DNA of 64,000 bases from Heterodera schachtii. Lineage: Eukaryota > Nematoda > Chromadorea > Rhabditida > Heteroderidae. Under the pieces are notes generated by a model, which worked only from the letters and a program-made list of their open reading frames with translations, was not told the DNA's origin and ran no database searches. Where the stretch lies: the NCBI GenBank assembly GCA_023374025.1, contig SIJG01000047.1:215030-279029 (forward strand), given 5' to 3'. Position numbers and translations under genes: made by a program. This document shows, piece after piece, positions 31,801 to 46,800 of this stretch; position 1 is the stretch's first letter; each line of letters opens with the position of its first letter.

Positions 31801-34800
31801 ACGAACGGTTGCCACCGTTGCCGCCTCCGCGATGCACACGCATCGGCGAGTAGTGATGCTGCAGTGAGGCCTGGAATTTTTTGGAAAATTTGGATTCATT
31901 TTTAATTGATTTTTTAAAATTTTCTAAGGGCGCCTGATGGCATGGTGGGTCACCAATTTTATTCAAATAAATAATTTATTGACCCAAAAACCTCATAAAT
32001 CCACCATTTTTTTGTTAAAATTATTTCCAAAAAATTTGGTACAAATTTAAATACATATGAAATAATATTCGATGGGATTGAACTAGGGTTAAGCCCCTAC
32101 CCTCGGGGAAAGAAAGTCGGAGAATCGGGTAGGAATTCCCCGATAAAATTTGTCGGGAATGGCTGAAGAGATTTAAAAAATTTTCGGGGAGCAACACCCT
32201 CATCGGGGAAATTTTCATAAAAAGCCTTGAAAAAAAAATTATAGTAATTTTTCTAAGTAAAAAAAAGCCTTAGAAGTCGAGGCTTAACCCTAAATTTGTC
32301 CTTGGTTGAATGGAAAATCAGAAAAAAATCTCAAGGCCAGCATAGGAAAAAAAACTAATTAAAATCAATTAGTCAAATTGACAAAGCAATTAATAATTAT
32401 TATTCCATTCCACCCCACCTTTCGGAACTGTTGTTGTTGTTGTCCATCTGCTGATGCTGCTGTTACTGGGCCAACATCATTTGTGGCCAATTCAACCACA
32501 ACCGGTGAGGACGACGCGGATGAGGAAGAGGATGATGAGGATTCATCCGACGACGACGAACCGCCGCCAGCGTCCGCGCCGCCGGCACCGACCTCGGCAC
32601 AACCGCTGCTGAAACTGTTGGCCAATGACGACGATGTTTCGATGGGCCCCGGTGCCATTGTTGGAAGCTGTTGGTGGTGCTGGTGTCCGATGAGCATTTG
32701 AACGGTGCCACAATTTGTTGGGGACGAGGAGGTAAAGCCGCTTGATGTGAAATCGGAGGTGGTCGAGTCAGCTGAAAATTGCTGTTGTTGTTATAGTTGA
32801 ATACAGTATACGGTATACAGTATCTCTATGGTATAATGAAAAATGCTGACATTGTACTTAATACACACAATGAGCATGGCTAGTGATGCTCGAGAGTAAC
32901 CGGCATTTTTAAACATTTTCCGGGATTTGGCCATTTTTCGGGGTTATCTCCGACCCAGGTGCCCAAAAACGGACTTCGGCCACTCGAGAAAAATGTCTAA
33001 TTTTATGGGTCTCGGTCTATTGTATTTGGCATAAAAAAAATATAAAATAAAATTGGGATAGTTGAAAATATACTTCAACTAATAATAATAATAATATATA
33101 TATTTATATAGTCTTTTTGTAGCAATGCTTTGAATAAAACTATGTATATTGTCAGTATTTTTTTGGTGAAACTTTTCCATGCTTATATATAAATTGTATA
33201 TCGGAGATAATAAATTAATTAAAAGGGCCGGATGTTAGCACGGAAGTCCGGATGATAGCAAATATGCGGATGTTATGCAATAAAAAAACAAACATAAATG
33301 CATTTATTGGTGTATTCAAAATTATAGTAAAGTGAATCTTGGCGGCGGATATTTTGTTAAATTTTTGTTTTCGATTTATCCTTTATTATATATTACATAA
33401 TGGCATATCCGGATATGATATGGAATATCTCATACATATAAAATGTGCGCGTAACGCGTACAAAAAGTAATTAGTAATTAAATGTGCCGCCGGACATTGT
33501 GCCGGTGGCGGAAAACAATGCGCCAATTTGGTTTTTTTAAAGTATTTGATCTTAAAATTGCCAATTTTAGATAATTTTTTGAACGAAAATTCGTCATAGC
33601 TTTGGAATAGGCTTTTTAGGCTATAAAAATCACTAAAATGGACATTAAAATGGCTAAATATGAATTCAAGAAATAGAAAAACCCAAAAAAAAGGAAAGAA
33701 AAACTTGTAAAATTTCAAAACATAGAAAAACATTTTTTGAATTTTTGTTTACAGCTTTTTTTGAAAGCTTACGAATTTTTTAAAAATTTGCTTCAAAATT
33801 AAAATAAACATTTAGGAATATTAAATGACATTTTGGTAGCTTTTAATACAAAAAAAGACGCACTTTTCGCCAAAAAAACACACCCAAAATGGCACTAATT
33901 TGTTTTTTTGTTTTTCATACCAAATGCCATCCACCAATAATACAATTTTGTGTAGTAGCTTTAGAGGAAAAGCCTGCCTACTACTATACATTATGTAAAT
34001 AAATACCTCCCCTCATATAAATAAATTTATTTATGGACAATTTTAGCGGGGGAGGGGGGGGGGGAGGAAAAGCGCGCTAATAATTTTTTGTAAATGTCGC
34101 AAGAAACCATTTAATAAAATATAAGACAAACAAAAGTGGGGGGGGGGGGGGGCGGGGAAACGACGCCCGAGGGGTGGGGGGGAAGGAATGATTGTGCCCA
34201 TAATATAATAATATCCCCCCCCCATTAATATCATAAATGTATGTATGAAGCGGTGAACAAAAAGTTTTTTTTTTGTTTTGAATGAATGTAAATGTCATAT
34301 CGGAGTTTTCGCAAGCGATAAAATCAGAGAGAGAGAGAGAAATGTTTTTTTTTCTAAAAATAGCAATTGGCGCGTGGCGATCTGTCTGTTGTGTAATGGA
34401 TGGGTGTGATGACGGGAAAGGGAAAAAAGCGTTTGAAAATTTTGAAAAAAAATTGAAATTGAAATTGAAATTTCAAAATGAAAAACGCCCACGTCAAAAT
34501 TTGTTTTTGTTTTTGTATAATTGAAGAATTGTGGTGAAACAAACAATGATTGAATGATAAATGTTGTTTTGGAAAATGTTTTAAAATTTGAATTTATTTG
34601 AAAATAAAAAAATTTTTAAATTGCTGGATTTTGAAATGGAAAATTAAATTAATTTATATTTTGTATTAGCCTAAACAGATGATGGGACTAGACTGATGTA
34701 TGCAGACAGAGATTTTGGATAAAAATTCCCACAAGGATTTAAAAATTTCGCGGCACACTAATCTTTGGTATGTGGCAATGAGTGAGTATTCCCTTCCCCA

Positions 34801-37800
34801 CTTACTGAGTTTAATAATTGTAAAATTAATGGGCCACGGTACGGTAATTAATGCTAATTAGAGTTCGACATTTTGAAAAAAGCAAACACCAGTACTAGAA
34901 AAAATAGAACAAATCGGGATCAGTTATGGTAATTTCCAACTGTTTAGGTGTAAACAAAAGGTGAAAATACGGTGGTAAAGAATACCGTAACATCTACGAC
35001 ATGCTATTTCATACTGTATAAATTATATGCCATTTTCCCTCCATTTGGTTGACCCACTTGTGTTAACGGATGGTGGCGGCACGGCAGGTGGTTGCTGTGC
35101 AGCAGCAGCAGCAGCAGAAGATGCACCGTTCGGGGGTGCCAGCCGGTCAATTACAGTAGGACAGCCGACTGTGGTCGCGGTAGCAACAGTACCACCGCAA
35201 CCGCCCCGGGTCCGCTTACAGTCAACAGCGGACTGTGCACCGCTGGATGACGAGTTTGACGTGGTGTAATGGGAGGTGTCGGCGGCACTTGACTCGCCCC
35301 CAATGGCACAGCTGGCAGCAGCAGGAACAGCGGTGGCTGGCAGCTGTGCCGATGCCGGTGGTGCCAATGCCATCATTGGATTGTGGTGATGCTGGTGGTG
35401 GTATGTGGCACTGGCTTTCCTCGACGGACTGAACAGGCGGCGCGGAAGCGGCGGCGGTCCGCAGCCATTCCGTAAATTGGGCACACCCATCGCAGTTGGC
35501 ATCACACCGCCGGCGCCGGTGCCACCGATGCCAAAACGGGCAACCGCCGTGGTCCATTCAGGTTCATTCATCATCTGTCAAAATTAAGGGAATTTTATTA
35601 ATTGTTGCTGGGAAGGACACGGTAGAAATGGGATTGTACAGTAAAAAGACACAATAATTGGGAAAATTCTGTGACAGGATACCATTTTTGGCTGCAAAGG
35701 GTACTGTAGAAATGGAATTATACAGAAGGAATAGAAAAAATGGAAAAAACAGAGAAATACAATTTAGTGATAGAAAAGAAGCGGGTTGCGGGTTATTTTT
35801 TTGGCTTTCCCAAGAAACCTGTATACGGTATACCGAAGTGTTGGGCATGCACAGTAAGAACAATGAACTACAAAAACAACAATGACAACTACCGTATGTC
35901 TTACATACCAATTTTTATATTTGGACATTTATAGTAACAATGCACTACATACACATAACAATGACAAAAACTACCGTACCCTGGTGGCGGTTGTGTTGGA
36001 TGGAAATTCCAATGCGCCAAAAAATACCCTTTTCATTTCAAAATGAAAAAAGTGGAAAATTTTAAAGAAAAATTTTTGACAAATTGGTGACTTCCTTTAG
36101 GGAAAAGTGGTTTATATACAAGGCTAGCAAAGTGCTAATGACGCCGAATCGCGAAAAAATCCGCTGCATGGCATGGCATTTACGCTAATTAAACGAACCC
36201 CGCCGGAGGGGCGGGGAGGAGAAAAGGGCGGGGATTGCGAGTGAGTGAGTGAGTTATCAGACAGCCCCACCACGACCACGGCACACTAATGCCATTCCCA
36301 GAAGGCAGGGGGATTTAATTTTTTATAGATTAATTTCGCAGGAAGAAATTCCTTTTTTTTTTTTTTGAAAATAAATTTTAAAGCGTAGAATTTGCTGGGA
36401 AAGAATTAAAAATTTTATAATTTCAAAAATGGGGAAAGAAAATGTGATTTTAAAAAATTGTAAAAAGCTCAAAAATGAATAACAAAACAAAAAATGCGAG
36501 AAATAAATTTTTTGCATTTAATTAAATATAATAAAATGGACAAAATAAATAAAAATGAATGTGCGTGTTGGCTCAATTAGTACAGGCAGGCAATTAATGC
36601 CTAATTGGTACACAAAGTGCAATCAGTGATGGATCGCTTAATTTGTGACCTAATTAGTGTTTAATTAATCCCCAGGAAATCCAACAAAATAAAAACAAAA
36701 TGTTTCTTATTCACTTTAAATACACTAGATTTATATGTTTTTTTTTTTTCGTTTGTTTGGCGTTTCGTTTTCTCCCGGCGGACCTCCCCAAATAAATTGT
36801 TAATGACTAATCACATCAGAGGACGCCCACTCATAAGAATCGGCAAAATATCAAATGACTACACCACACCAAAACAGCTAATACAACACAATAAAATGTA
36901 ATTAAAGCCCAATTAGGGCAATGGGTTGAGGGAGGACCAATTAAAGTGGCCAAATTTGGGGGCCCAAAAAAGACACAACATCCACCCAAAAAGTGATAAA
37001 GCATGGGACCGACCAGCAGCAACTGATGAATGACTAACCGTTCATTAATTGGACCAAAAATGGGGGCAAAGTGTCGGCACTTTTTCGTTGGACAAAGCAA
37101 AAATTTTGGGGGACGCCGAAGGGTAAAATAAATATAAAAAAAATTTTTTAATCGAAAATTGCCATTTTTATGGGGGGGGGGGCTTATCAAATGTACTGAA
37201 CTTTCTCCTCAAATCTTTGTGATGTTATCAAAATGGAAAAGAGTGAATCTAAGGCACCGACAAAAAAATTTTGCAAAAAGCGAATGCATTTTAATTAATT
37301 TATGAATTAATTTTGTTAAATTAATTTCATTTTATTAATTGCATGAGGAACTAAATAATGATTCAAAAAGGCCATAAAAAATTGGCCAAAATTATGGGGA
37401 AATTCGCCAATTAAGAGAACAAAAAAAAAATCGCAAGGTCAACGCTTTTTTTTTTCTTCTAATGATATGGTGTGATGTGGAAGAGGCATTAAAACAATTA
37501 ATAATATTATCAGGGGTAATTAATTAAAAGTTTGGCCATGTAAACAAAACAATTTATTGGGGACATTAATGAGGGTGGATGGGTAAAATTAATATTTCGA
37601 TGCAATAAACCAAATTGCAAAAAAAAAAATTAAATTGAATTTATTTTTATTTTTTGGTAATTAATATGGCAAATTAACTTCCCCAAATTGAGATTAAAAT
37701 TTCTCAAAAGTTATATAAATTTGATAAATTTAAGCAAAAAATACTCGAAAATAGACTAAATATGGTAGTAAAAATCATTTTTTAGAACAAAAACATGAAA

Positions 37801-40800
37801 AAAAGAGCAAAAATTTATTAACTTTAGTGAAAGTTAAAAAATCGAGAAAATTTCCATTTCTGAACTTATTTTTTGCAAAATTTTTTTTTTTTTTTTAGAA
37901 AATTTTATTTTTTTTAATGTGTAAATACTTAATTACCAGCCTTTGCAATTAACCGTTTTTAAAAAAAAAAAAGATAAAAATTATGGCAAAAAAAAATATG
38001 GAAGAAACACAAAAGAAAGGGTAAAAAGGCAAGAAAAGTTCTCTGTTTTTCCCTACTGCTGCTGCTGGTGTTTGGGGGTGATGCTCAAACTTCAAAGAAT
38101 GAAATTTTATCAAAATAAAATTATTAAAAATTTTTTTTTTTTTTTTTTTTGGCAAATTTATGCCAATCAAATCCAAAACAAATACACGGACGGGCACATA
38201 TTGAGTGAATTGTGTTGTGAATGAGAAGATAAGCAATGATTAATAATATTATTATAGGGCCCAAATCCAGCTTTTGGATTCAACACTGTGTCTCGGTTCT
38301 TGGAATCGAGAAATTTCGCGGATTTTTTAAGATTTAGCCGAAACTCTTGAGGTAAATTCTCAATCCGGGTTTTCATGTTGAAATTTTTTTTTTTTTTTAG
38401 ATTAGGCACAGAGCCTAGGGCTCATTTCTCGGGTTCGGTTCTCGACTTGAGAAATTTCGCGGATTTTTTGAGCTTTAGCCGAAACCCTTGAGGTAAATTC
38501 TCAATCCGGGTTTTCATGTTGAAAATTTTCTTTTTTTTCGGACTAGGCCCAGAGCCTAGGGCTCATTTCTCGGTTTCGGTTCTCGACTTGAGAAATTTCG
38601 CGGCTTTTTTTGTGACTAACTGTTGAGTCAATTCTCCAGCCTCGGATCTCGACTTGAGAAATTTTTCGGAGTTTCCGAGACAATATAAAACTAAGAGGAG
38701 GCGAGAGAGAGGGTGGAGGGCGGGGGGGGGGAGGATCATTTTAATAGTCTCAGTCACAGTTAAATTTTTTGAAAATTTTGTTGAATTATTTAATTAATTA
38801 TGTCGCTCGGATGGCACATTTTTGGCAAAGTCGTTGGTCAGTATGTTGAGAACCGATAACATGTCCCAAGCTTATGTCCCGATGGATTATCCATGCCTAC
38901 AAATCCTCTGCTCAATTTGGAAAAAATGGCTAATGCTTTTCCATTTTAATTAGGACAAAAACTAATTCGTGCCAAGATCAGTGTGCACTTACTTTCTTGC
39001 AAGAATGTTTAAGCAGCAAAAAAGTGCAATTTGCCATAAAAAACTGCACTAATCTTTGGCCAATTTTGCCCCAGGCTTTTCGGCTTTATCCGGCACAGAA
39101 TGGGTGGCATTGGGGGACAAGGGATTATTTATCGGCACGACCAAATTGGGCTGGGGGGGACCGGATATAGGACACACATAGAGAAATGTTCGCGTGCACT
39201 ACTGCTGATCACGCGCAAAAAAGGAGTGCTTATTACGACGGAAAGCTGCTGGTGGTATGAATTATGAAAAAAAAAGAAAAAAAAAATTCTTTTAGATGAA
39301 ATGCCAAAGAAAATATAATTGGAATGAATTCAATTTTTAAAATTATGCAGGAATGCTTTGAAGTAGGGATCAAGGAGGGATTCGATTTCGGATTTCCGGA
39401 ATTTTTTTTATGTAGGTCTCGGAATAACGTTTCTAATTTCCGTAATTTTTTTTATAGTCCCTGGAACTCTGATTGCGGGTTTAATTAGACAATTGGGAAT
39501 ACAAAAATTAATGAAAAACATAAATTTTTGTAAAAAAAAAAGAGGTAATGTAAAGTTATTGACAATTATTAAAGTATTTAAAGCTAAAACATTATTTTCT
39601 ATTAATAAAGAGTTTTTAAAAAAGTATAAAATTAAAAAATCCCCTAAAATTCTTTTGAGAATATTTAAGAAAATTTAAATTGTTTAAGTATAAAAAAAAT
39701 AAAAGAAAAATGTTTAAATGTGACGCAACGCACAAAAGACCCAACTATTCATTAAGCAAACAAATCCTTGTGATTGGCACGCACCAAAAATGGAACACAT
39801 TCACGCGGCATTTTTCAAGGAGTAATCTCTGATTTTCTTTTTGGCATTTTTTCCCATTGTGCCAACCCACTCCCTAAGGGGCTTTTGGAAATTCAATCTG
39901 TCAGAGAAGAAAAAAAATCCCGAGGGATTTAAGAGGAGGCCAAAAAATGCAAAAACATTTTCCAAAAGCTGATGGAATGGGTAAATGGCAATTTCCGGGT
40001 TTTTTGATGGGTGACAACAATCTGTGAAAATGTTGCGTGAAAATGGACCTAGAAAAAAAAAAGAGAGAAAATTTTGAGGGGACAAAATTTTGTAAAAAAT
40101 AAAAAATAAAAATAAATATTGGGCAAAATTAATATTCGTTAATTACAACCGAATTTTGTGTCCTTAGGCTATAACAAAATTAAATTTTTAATAAGATTTT
40201 TTAGTTTAATATTCTAATAAATTTTAATAATATAAATATTATTTTAAATTTAATAAAAAATTTATTTAATTGAAATGAAAAATTTTAATTATTATTAAAT
40301 TTATATAATTAAATATTAGTAGCTCTAATTTATTATAAATTAATTTATTTTAATTAATAAATATTTCAATTATAGACAAATGCAAATTCAAATACAAATC
40401 ATAAACATATTTTATGAATTATAAAATATTTAAAATTATTATAAAATATTTTTGCATTAAAAATCTTTAGGAAAAACTGAAGAAAAGTGTTTCAGTAGAC
40501 CGTAAAATGGACCAATTCGTGCTTTTTTATGTTGGCACATGTCAAAAAAATTTGGATTATTCGGAAACGGAAAAAATTCTTTGGCCCAATTAACGCACCA
40601 ACGACCAAACACTTAAATTGGAAAACGAAAAAATAATGTTAATATTTAAATTAATAATTATTCTATAATAATTGGATTTTTTTCAATGATTTAAATTCAT
40701 TCAAATATTATTAATTAATAAATGATTAAAATTAATATTAAAAAAGAAATAAAAAATATTGCAGTTTATTAGTGGGATGAGGATTTTATAAAGATGGGAT

Positions 40801-43800
40801 GATTCAAAAATAGCTGAAAATTTGTAAAATAAACAATAAAACCATTTAAAAATGTAAAAATGGGTAAAAAAAAAGGTATTTTTAAATTTGTTTTATTAAT
40901 TTTTTTCGAGAAAATTTTTAATCTTTGAATTCTGAAAATTGGAAATATATTTTTTCATCTATGGACATAAATGGAAGTTTTAGTGGTAACAAAATTTAAT
41001 TGCTATTTTAGGAAAAAAAACTTTATACGAAAGCTCTCATCCTAAACTTTGGCATTGCTTTATGCCCCCCCCCCCCCGGGGCACGTGTGCTTCGGCCTCA
41101 AAACAATGGCACATTTTTACGCCCACGGCAGTTTTCTCGGAATGGCATTGGCACCACATTGAAAAGCCTTCTAAGGGGTGGCACGCAACCACCGACAGAA
41201 AGTCTCTTTTTTTTGTGTCGGACATCAAAAAAAGTTTGTGATGAAAATTAAAATACCGCCCAAAAATTATTAAAACATTTAAATTAATAAAAATTTAAAA
41301 AATGTAAATAATTAATAACGAAATTTTTAAATAAAACAAATATAATTCTTCTTTTGCTAATTTAAACTTATTAAATAAGTATGTAAAAAAGATATGAATT
41401 AAATTTAAAAATTTTTAAAATTTTAATTTTTAAAAATTTCTCAGATATGTAAAAGGGGAAAGAATAATTTTTCGTCAACACTAACATAATTATATTTTGA
41501 CGCAAGAACATCCGGCAAGCATAAACCAGATGTACGCAAATTCAAATTTATGTTCTTAGGAAATTGGGAGGAAAAATGAATAAATAAAATAAAAAATTTC
41601 AGGAATTGTTAAAATGGAAAATAGAAAAAAAAATAGTTTAAAGAGATTTTAAGGAAATTAAATATTTTTAATGTCCTTAAATTCTTTGGTTTCTGTCCTT
41701 GAGGTCCAGCTGAATCCCTTAATGTCTTTAAATTTCATATGTCCTTGAGATCCAAATTAATCTGTCTTTAAACTAAAGTCAGGCCAAAAAGTTAATAAAA
41801 AAAATTAAATTAAAAAAAGCCGCGGAATTAGAGAAATGTTAAAATTCAATAAATTCTTTTTTTTGTTTGAACAAATTGCCAATTGGGAATTGCCACTCAT
41901 GATAATTAAGAGTAAAACAAAAAATTGGCCATAAATGGAAAATGAATTGGCCACAAAATTGGGCGGGGGGGAGCGATTCACTCGTGGCTCACAAAACAGG
42001 TGTTCAATTCGCGTTAAGTGCTTTTTTAAAAAAAGGGGTATTTAGCGTTATCAAATTTTTATTAAAAAATGAATTTATTATTCATTAAAATAAAACACAA
42101 AAATAGTTTTGGTTTTAATAGTATTTATTAATTAATAAATATAATTAATATGAAAATAGAACCTCAAAAATTTTAAATATTATTTCTTATTAAATTATTA
42201 TTTTGATAAATTTTATGATGAATTAATATTATTAGTGAATTAATTTATTAATAAATCAAATAAAGAACTAGTTAAGAGAAAAAGCTAAAAAAATGATTTT
42301 CAAAATTAATTAATTGAAAAAATGAATTTTAATACATTTAAAATTTATATTTTGTTTGTTATAATATGAAATTTAATATTATAAACTAATTAAAATTTAT
42401 TAATAAATCAAATTAATTGAATTAAAGAAAAAATATATTAAAATTTTTTATTAATTAAATTCATGAAAATGAATTTTATAACTTATAAATTCTATTATAT
42501 TGACTTAGATTGTTATGTATTTAAAGAAACATTTATTTTTACTTTCAATACCTAAAAATTCTTATTTAAATGGATCTTTCTATAATAATATAAACAACAC
42601 GGAAATATAAATTCTCAATTTTAGTATGAGCCAAAAACAAACCGATTTAATGACGCAATTAGTGGTTGGGGTGTGTAATAATGGACAAATGACGAAAAAT
42701 TCGAGAGGATTTCTTGGCCTAAAGAAAGCACAATCAGTGTAAAAAGCAAGCAATGATTGATGATTGAGAAGAAATTATAAAACGGAATGAGGAGAAGCAA
42801 TTGTTAAAAGTACAAAAAATAAAATAATAATAATTAAGAAAATAATTAATTATTGCGAAATTTATCAAAAAATAATTTATAAAAATTTAATTTGAAATTG
42901 TTTTACAATGTTTTGATTCCCACCGCCCACAATTTTAAAATATTTAGGTTAAGGATTATGTTGTCAGGGGGAGGATTAAATATTTTCGTAAGAAAAGATT
43001 AAAAATAGATAAACGGCAGAAAAGCTTAACACATGAAAAACACCATTTAATTAAATAAAGTAAAAAATATAGAGAATTTTGTAAAATTTTTCGTAAATGT
43101 AAAGAAAAATTAATATTAAATATATTTAATAAAATATTAGAAATTAAAAAGGTTAAAGTCCAGGCTTTTTTCAAAATGTCAAACTCAATAATTTACGAAT
43201 TATAAAATATAAATAATTAATTAGAAAAATAAAATTGCTTAGCATTTCCCAATGGGATTTGGATTTAAAGGATTTGATGCTCTCGATATTTTTGGAAAAA
43301 AATTTGTTGAACGGCATTTAGGCAAATTGCCATCCCCGATTAAGGATGGATTTGACGCAAAAATGGACCAAAGCATGCCGAAAACAGCTTTAAAAGAGTT
43401 TATCAGGGATTAAGAGATTACATAATATAAATAATTAATTAGAAAAATAAAATTGCTTAGCATTTCCCAATGGGATTTGGATTTAAAGGATTTGATGCTC
43501 TCGATATTTTTGGAAAAAAATTTGTTGAACGGCATTTAGGCAAATTGCCATCCCCGATTAAGGATGGATTTGACGCAAAAATGGACCAAAGCATGCCGAA
43601 AACAGCTTTAAAAGAGTTTATCAGGGATTAAGAGATTACATACAGTAATGCCTGTGATTTTGATGTAATGCCCAACGAATCAAAAAATAATGGCATAAAA
43701 TAGGAATGGATTCCAGTTTTAAGAAAGGCATGACATTAAACTAATGGATTTAGGCTTAGAGAAATTTGAAAATTTGTGAAACTTTAAAAAATGCGTTTAA

Positions 43801-46800
43801 TTATTAGGGCTTCTCGAGATTCTCAGTCTCGACTCTAGAGTCGAGAAATTTGTCATTTTTTTTGGGGGGGTCTCGGTCTCGAGGACAAATGCTCAGTTTT
43901 AGTCTCGAGTACCGGGGGTTTCTCTGTCTTGGTTTTCAAGTCTCAGAAAATTTTGGTTCGCGGTCGGCCCTACTACCGAATCTTTAGTTCGGCTATTGTT
44001 AGGCGGATTACGGGCTAGGTACTGTACCGGAAAATTCAGAAATAATTTTTAAGAATTTTGGAGCCTTATATACAATAAAACAGGAATTCAGACATGACCA
44101 TGTTTTTCCATTTCCTATTGAATATTAAAAATATAAGGGGAAGAACATCATCCAAATGCTTTTTATTAAACCCTTTTTTTAAACCACACACAATGCCATT
44201 CATTAATTCAAAAAAAAACATTTTGCCAAAAAAGCGCCTAAATTGCTTTTCAAAAGTGGCGGAGGGGGGGGGCGAGCAGTGTTTGACATCCGCCTTAATT
44301 ATTAATGCATGCGGTTCGGCATGGCTCTCGGCTGTCTTATAAGGGAAAGAAAATCCAAGCGCTTTTTATTAAACCCTTTTTTAAACCACACACAATGCCA
44401 TTCATTAATTCAAACAAAAAAAAAACATTTTGCCAAAAAAGCGCCAAAATTGCTTTTCAAAGGTGGCGGGCGAGTGGTATTTGACGCCCGCCTTAATTGT
44501 TAATGCATGCGGTTCGGCATGGCTCTCGGCTGTCTGTGCCTTCAACAGACACATGGGGGGGGGGAAGGGGAGGGCATCACGTCGTTTAATTTCCGTCTAA
44601 TTGACAGCCGAAGGGAAGCCTTTTTTTTGAGGGGGCGCGGAGAGCAGCTGGCACAAAACAACAAAAACATTGGCATCCGCAAAAAAAGTTATTTTTGTCT
44701 ACATGATAAGAGAAGTGAACGAACATTGTTGGCACAAAATGAAAATGAAAAGTGGCACACAATGAAAGTTTTTTTTTTTGACGACGACGTTGTGCCAAAA
44801 ATAGGCGGCCGGAGGAAATGGCATTTTTACATTTGAAATGAGAAAATGGTGATGAGCGAGAGGAGAGAGTGAGGGGGGGGGGGAGGGTAGGAGAGTCACA
44901 AAAATAAATTTAAATTTAAAAAAAAAATTAAAAAAAATGACTGTTGGCATTTTAAAAATGAATTAATAGTGAGAGAGAATTTTGTTATTTATTAAATATA
45001 ATGCTGTGAATATTTCATTATAACTTTTCTTGCTGGTCTCTGATGGATCAGATAATTCCCAAGTGAAATTAAAAAAAAACAAATCTAATTATTTAAAAAG
45101 AAAAGGAAAAAAAAGAAAAATCGGCAATCCTAAAGAATGGGGGGGGGGTCCCTAATTTAACTTTTTTTATTTTGACTCAAAGCCAGTTTCCGGGGGTTTT
45201 CAAGGGTGCTGATTACTAATCTGAACTTGTCCAATTCCGAATCCCGGACCCGAATTCGAACAAAAAGTTGAAAAAATTTGCAAAAATCTAAGTTAAAACC
45301 GCTCAAATTTGAGCACAAACTGCGCACAACTTTTTATTCGAATTCGGGCCCGGGGGTCCGGAATTGGGCCAATCCGAGTTCAGATTCGTAATCAACACCC
45401 TCGAAAAACCCTTTAAAACTGGTTTTGGGCTCAAAATTTAAAAAAAAAGTTAAAAATTAGGGACCCCCCATTAATGTAGAAGTTGGGGACAAAATTTAAT
45501 AATTCTTTAGAAAAAATAAAAAAAATTTTTTTTATATATAAATAAAATTTAAAGCATTGAAAACCTTAACACAATGTGCGGTAGTGTGTGTGTGTGTTTT
45601 ATTCAGTCTTGAAAGAAAACGGTGTTGGAATTTGGGAGAATTATTTATTTTTTGAAAGAAAAAAGGTGAAATTTAATACCGAAATGAAATTTTAAAACAA
45701 AAGTGCGTATGTATGATAAAATATTGGGCTTTTTTTATTGAAATTTATTCCAATATAAAATAGCCCCGAAGAACAGCATCACCAGACATACATAGAACAC
45801 AATCACCACTAGTGACAATAATTTTGAACATTTTTTTTACTCATTTCTGATTCCATTGAAAATTTAAATTTTATAAAATTTGCCAATTTAAAATTTCCAA
45901 AATTCATTAATTAATTAAAATGCATATAAAAATTAGCAAAAAATCTTGTTTTGATAGAAAAGAAAAACCATTGAGCATGGACAGCCCTCTGGAGGGGGCC
46001 AAGACGCCTCCCACTCGAAATTTTTAATGGAAATTAATATTTTGTGCTGAAATTCCAATTTTTCCTTATTGATACCTATCCAGACCTCCGGAACCCAAAT
46101 TTTCCAAAAAGTTTCGCTGAATTTTTTCAAAATACCACAAATTTCTTCGTGAAAATTTGTTAAAAAAATGATTGAATTTCATTTTTTTTTTCTGGCGGCG
46201 CCTGTCGGCAGGCACCGCGCAGGACCCCTCTTGGTCCCCAAAAATTTTTAAAAAAGCGTGCCAACAAAAATTGGCGTAAAAAGCAAAAAAAAAAAAAAAT
46301 CGTCCCGCGGGGTACTGTAGCGTTACCCGTTCTACAAGCCGAGATCCTTTGACGGACCGTCCCTGCCCTCGATACGGTAAAAAAAATTCATGTAAATTAT
46401 TATGTATTCAGCAGAATATGCGTGAAACAAAAACAACAAACAAATACGGTAATGTAAATGTGTGTGTAATGACGGAAATTGCTTTTCAAATTTAATCAAC
46501 AAATTAACTGTGACGAAAAAGGCATATTGCCCCCGAGGCATATATTTATGCCCTCCCACTCACCCTGAAAGGCGAGCCCATGGACGAAGAAGCGGTTGTT
46601 GACATAGTGGTCGAGCCTCCAATGTCGTCATAGTATTTTCGAATGGAAATCTGAACAAATAAAAATGGCGGGTTTTATTGAAAGGGGATGAACACATTTT
46701 GGCAATGCGTAAAAAATGAAAAAAAAAATTCAAAAAATCTCATTAATTAGTGAATTATTGACAGTTAGGTCAAATTAAAAAAATCACATGTTAATTAGTA

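Larger units (their letters stand above)
43204..43639 (+). repeat. 218-bp perfect-looking tandem duplication
   Basis: 43204-43421 and 43422-43639 appear identical, beginning near AAATAATTAATTAGAAAAAT and ending at GGGATTAAGAGATTACAT. Each unit contains one 53-codon small ORF. Confidence 0.92.
35575..46563. other. 11-kb intron of the RGS gene
   Basis: Separates the C2 half from the Ser-rich/RGS half. Mostly AT-rich sequence with homopolymers. It contains the tandem repeats at 38287, 43204 and 44132 and the palindromic element at 45144. No nested conventional gene could be supported. Confidence 0.7.

Noticed and set aside
31313..31853. Plus-strand and alternative minus frames over 31.3-31.9 kb
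   Set aside because: Shadows of RGS exon 15; only one minus frame joins its neighbours in phase and matches linker composition.
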